Origin: Corynebacterium felinum
Lineage (GTDB): Bacteria; Actinomycetota; Actinomycetes; Mycobacteriales; Mycobacteriaceae
Direction of reading: 5' to 3'
Length of the DNA: 64,000 bases
NCBI RefSeq assembly: GCF_030408755.1
Contig: NZ_CP047209.1
Location: 2,852,001-2,916,000, forward strand
Part shown: piece after piece, positions 61,603-64,000 of the stretch
Layout of the letters: every line of letters starts with the position of its first letter
How positions within the stretch are numbered: position 1 is the stretch's first letter
Notes under the pieces: model-generated
Told to the model about the DNA's origin: nothing
Database searches by the model: none
The model's input: the letters and a program-made list of their open reading frames with translations, nothing else
Position numbers and translations under genes: made by a program

Positions 61603-63469
61603 CCCAGATTTTTCATGGGGTGGGTTTGGTGGTGGTGGGTTGGGGTGGTGTGTTTGTGGGGTTGGTTGGTTCACCTTCGCCCTTTGATTCGTGGTTTTTA
61701 GGGCAAGGTGTGCGTCCATAAAGTTGTGTGGGGTTTGGGGGTTGGGGTGTGCCTGCAGTGTGGCTGCCAGATCGCGTGTGTGGGCCTAGGGGTGTTAGGG
61801 TTTTCGTTTCTTCCAGCGTGGCTGTAGAAGGCTCTGGGTGTAGCCAATAAGCGTGACCAGTGTGTGGGTGTGGGGGTTGTGCTGGTCAAGCTGGAGGATG
61901 ATGCGTCTGCTGCTTGTGGTGATTTTTGATGCAACCGCAACAAACCTTACACGGATAGTCTTCGGCACCCATGTCCACCAAGGCTTGCTTGTTTCTTGGT
62001 GTGAATGATCCTTGTGGTGGCAGGCGTCGATGAGTTTCGTCCAGGTAAGAAGTTGGTGGGATAGTGCAACGATCAAACACCAGATTTGGTTCGCCCCGAA
62101 TTGTTTAAACGGCAGTTTACTAAGGCCTTGGTCTTTGGTGTCTTTGATGTGTTGTTCACATAAAGACCGATTACGGTAGCAGTAGTCAATGTGTTGAATA
62201 TTCCCAATAAGGTTCGTTACGCACAGTTGGGCGCGAACACCATGTTGGTTGAAAAGACTGTGTTGGCACCCTGGGTGGGGTGGTTCGATTCGTGCGATAA
62301 CACGCATATCCTCGGGGTAGTCAGCTAGAAGATTCACCAAAGGTTGGTGCTCATCTATATTTGCGGTGCGCAGTAGTCCGGTGATGTCTTCAAGGAAATG
62401 GTTCTCATCACAAACCAGATCCCCTGAAGCACGCACAATCGGCACCCGAGTATCCCACCGATCACAGTCTTTGCCTGTGTGAGCACTGGTTCCCAAGTGT
62501 TGTGTATCAGCGTTGGTTGTTTGTTGGGATTGAAGGTGATGGTCAAGGGTGATGCGCGCTGTCGGCGGGGCGGAATAACCCAGAACATACCCAAGGTTGT
62601 GATCGTTGAGGAAACTGATGAATTTCTTTGTCCCACCAGCACTGTCAGCACGGATGACTAATCGTTTGCCCCAGGGTTGACCATCACTGTGATCAGGCAG
62701 GGTGGCAAGAATCTCGTCAACAAGCTGGCAGTGATCACGAATTGTGTTTGCCCCGGCATTTCCTGGTCGAAGCAGGCAGTTAAGAAACTCCCCACCAGGC
62801 AGACCGATGCTGGTGTAATCAATAAAGGCACATAACGGGTGGAAACCAAAGCCTTTCTTATAGGTAGGCGTCGCGTTTTCCTTATCGGAATGTGCGGTAA
62901 TCAACGTGGCATCAATATCGATAACCAGTGGTTGTTCAACTGTTGCCACCCGATGCGGAGCGTGATCACCTAACAAATCCCACACCCTAGTGCGAGCTTG
63001 TTTCGCTGCGTGGATAAACCCTTCTCGCACATGCTCGCTGGTATCTGCATATTCTGTGATCCGCCGCCATGCGGTTGTCACTGACGGTAACGATTTTGAT
63101 GCTAACGCGGTTGAAACAGAAGAAAGCAAGGTGATGTCGTGGACATCATCCCCACCAGCAATCAACGATAAAGCCAGATTCACCCACACATCCCCTAACG
63201 TGTGCGTGAGCCCAGAACGCGGCAAAGCGGAATCAAGGCAGTCACTTATTCCCACCAATTCGGCTACGTGAGCAAACGGTAACACCCCCGCACCGGATAC
63301 AAGATGAGAACAGCTAGCAACCCGTGGAATGTATGTGGTAGTCTTCACCTTGAAAGTGTTTCTTTCTGCCTAGATTATTGACTTCAAAACATCTCTATTC
63401 TAGCAGGTCAAGAAGCACTTTCTTTACTTTTTGCTCACCTTTTCACCCCACACCCATGAAAAATCCGGG
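61603..63469 (-). mobile_element. IS1380-family insertion sequence, complete
   Basis: 1867 bp with terminal inverted repeats CCCAGATTTTTCATGGG at 61603-61619 and CCCATGAAAAATCCGGG at 63453-63469, 16 of 17 matching. The element is flanked on both sides by TTAG (61599-61602 and 63470-63473), a four-base target duplication as expected for IS1380. One transposase gene fills it. The intact repeats, target duplication and open frame indicate recent arrival. Confidence 0.92.
61795..63348 (-). CDS. IS1380-family transposase
   Basis: 517 residues. The DDE-type catalytic core is visible: PLVIDIDATLITAHSDKENA with the first Asp, KRLVIRADSAGGTKKFI with the second, and YRNRSLCEQHIKDTKDQGL with the Glu near residue 415. 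The N-terminal 110 residues (SGLTHTLGDVWVNLALSLIAGG) match IS1380 proteins. It starts from GTG at 63348. The frame is intact, so the protein may be active. Confidence 0.93.
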   Translation of the reverse strand: MKTTTYIPRVASCSHLVSGAGVLPFAHVAELVGISDCLDSALPRSGLTHTLGDVWVNLALSLIAGGDDVHDITLLSSVSTALASKSLPSVTTAWRRITEYADTSEHVREGFIHAAKQARTRVWDLLGDHAPHRVATVEQPLVIDIDATLITAHSDKENATPTYKKGFGFHPLCAFIDYTSIGLPGGEFLNCLLRPGNAGANTIRDHCQLVDEILATLPDHSDGQPWGKRLVIRADSAGGTKKFISFLNDHNLGYVLGYSAPPTARITLDHHLQSQQTTNADTQHLGTSAHTGKDCDRWDTRVPIVRASGDLVCDENHFLEDITGLLRTANIDEHQPLVNLLADYPEDMRVIARIEPPHPGCQHSLFNQHGVRAQLCVTNLIGNIQHIDYCYRNRSLCEQHIKDTKDQGLSKLPFKQFGANQIWCLIVALSHQLLTWTKLIDACHHKDHSHQETSKPWWTWVPKTIRVRFVAVASKITTSSRRIILQLDQHNPHTHTLVTLIGYTQSLLQPRWKKRKP

Positions 63470-64000
63470 TTAGTGCCAAAATCAAGAGAAAAACAAGTCC
63501 TTTTTCTTGCTTAGGAATGACGTAGCACATCTATAAGAAGAAGGGGCTTTGGCAGAAACAGCTACAAGTGCTTCGTGGGAGCAGCGGTAGCCTTATGCCC
63601 TTAGAAACGCGTGCATTACAGTCGATAGTCAGATTGTTGATTCTGACCATAAAGCTCGTTTCAGCAGCATGATTGCTTGTGTCCAACAGGTTGCTGCAGG
63701 CTAGTATGGACGGCGGTCACGAAAGCACTTTGCGCGTGTCACCACGCGCTAATGGTGCGAGCAGTAGAAATTGCGTCAAAGAAGTTTGAGAAAACACCAG
63801 CATGGGAAGTTCCTCTCAAAATAATTTTAATCTTCAAAACCATTCCGGGCCAACTATTCGGCCCTCGGTTAAGACGTTCCACCAACAAAACGCTTATAAC
63901 CACAAGTCAGCGTTTCATACGCATTTTCCTGATGAGAAAACCTCACTGTAACGAGTAAGCCTTTGCTCCTACGCCCCACAGCACTCATCACAACTGCACT
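63470..64000. other. Region without recognisable gene, 531 bp
   Basis: Downstream of the insertion sequence to the window end. Plus- and minus-strand frames of 30-90 codons exist (for example 63677-63958) but none has a start signal or familiar protein character, and all three frames are broken. It may be decayed coding DNA; nothing can be named. Confidence 0.35.

Overview
The window comes from the chromosome of a Corynebacterium. Evidence: a mycolata arabinan transferase (AftD) next to a DUF2613 gene; a cys cluster in the order known from C. glutamicum (cysI-X-H-D-N-Y-Z, with an fpr2-like gene divergent) and with McbR-type operators; ald and adhA beside hspR/dnaJ/grpE/dnaK; udgA-dcd; a giant DUF5979 surface adhesin with a sortase signal; and many apparently leaderless starts. 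I cannot fix the species. Gene assignments are by eye from protein motifs, without database searches.

Layout. 1-6.6 kb: 5' end of a GltS-like symporter gene, a flavin monooxygenase, a His-rich mini-protein divergent from a degenerate flavohemoglobin, a nitrilase-family amidase, and a coupled helical-protein/DUF1023 hydrolase pair. 6.6-13.8 kb: one 2372-codon surface adhesin gene. 14.35-16.28 kb: a group IIC intron inserted directly behind the adhA terminator. 16.3-19.0 kb: adhA and ald (ethanol/acetaldehyde oxidation). 19.5-21.2 kb: a 35-codon membrane microprotein gene, then hspR and dnaJ. 21.6-26.1 kb: four genes (surface protein, conserved unknown, glycerophosphodiesterase, GNAT) lying between dnaJ-hspR and grpE-dnaK (26.2-28.6 kb). 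Both halves carry HAIR-type operators for HspR, so the chaperone regulon appears to have stayed coordinated after its operon was split.

28.9-32.0 kb: AI-2E family permease and a PiT phosphate transporter. 32.1-38.5 kb: the assimilatory sulfate reduction operon on the minus strand, with overlapping genes. It faces a shortened fpr2-like gene across a 444-bp regulatory region holding McbR-like sites. 39.5-42.6 kb: a membrane Fe-S oxidoreductase fused to a long Pro-rich repeat tail. 43.3-45.6 kb: three unrecognised genes, the first two recent tandem duplicates; this is the best candidate for an undescribed system. 45.8-51.3 kb: DUF1707 protein, alaT, YibE/F protein, small basic protein, UDP-glucose dehydrogenase, dcd. 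51.7-59.5 kb: a phosphatase-fold protein lacking its catalytic Cys, VanW protein, NagZ-like lipoprotein, DUF2613 protein, AftD. 59.8-61.4 kb: a secreted repeat protein and a small membrane protein. 61.6-63.5 kb: a complete IS1380-family element with a TTAG target duplication. The last 0.5 kb shows no intact gene.
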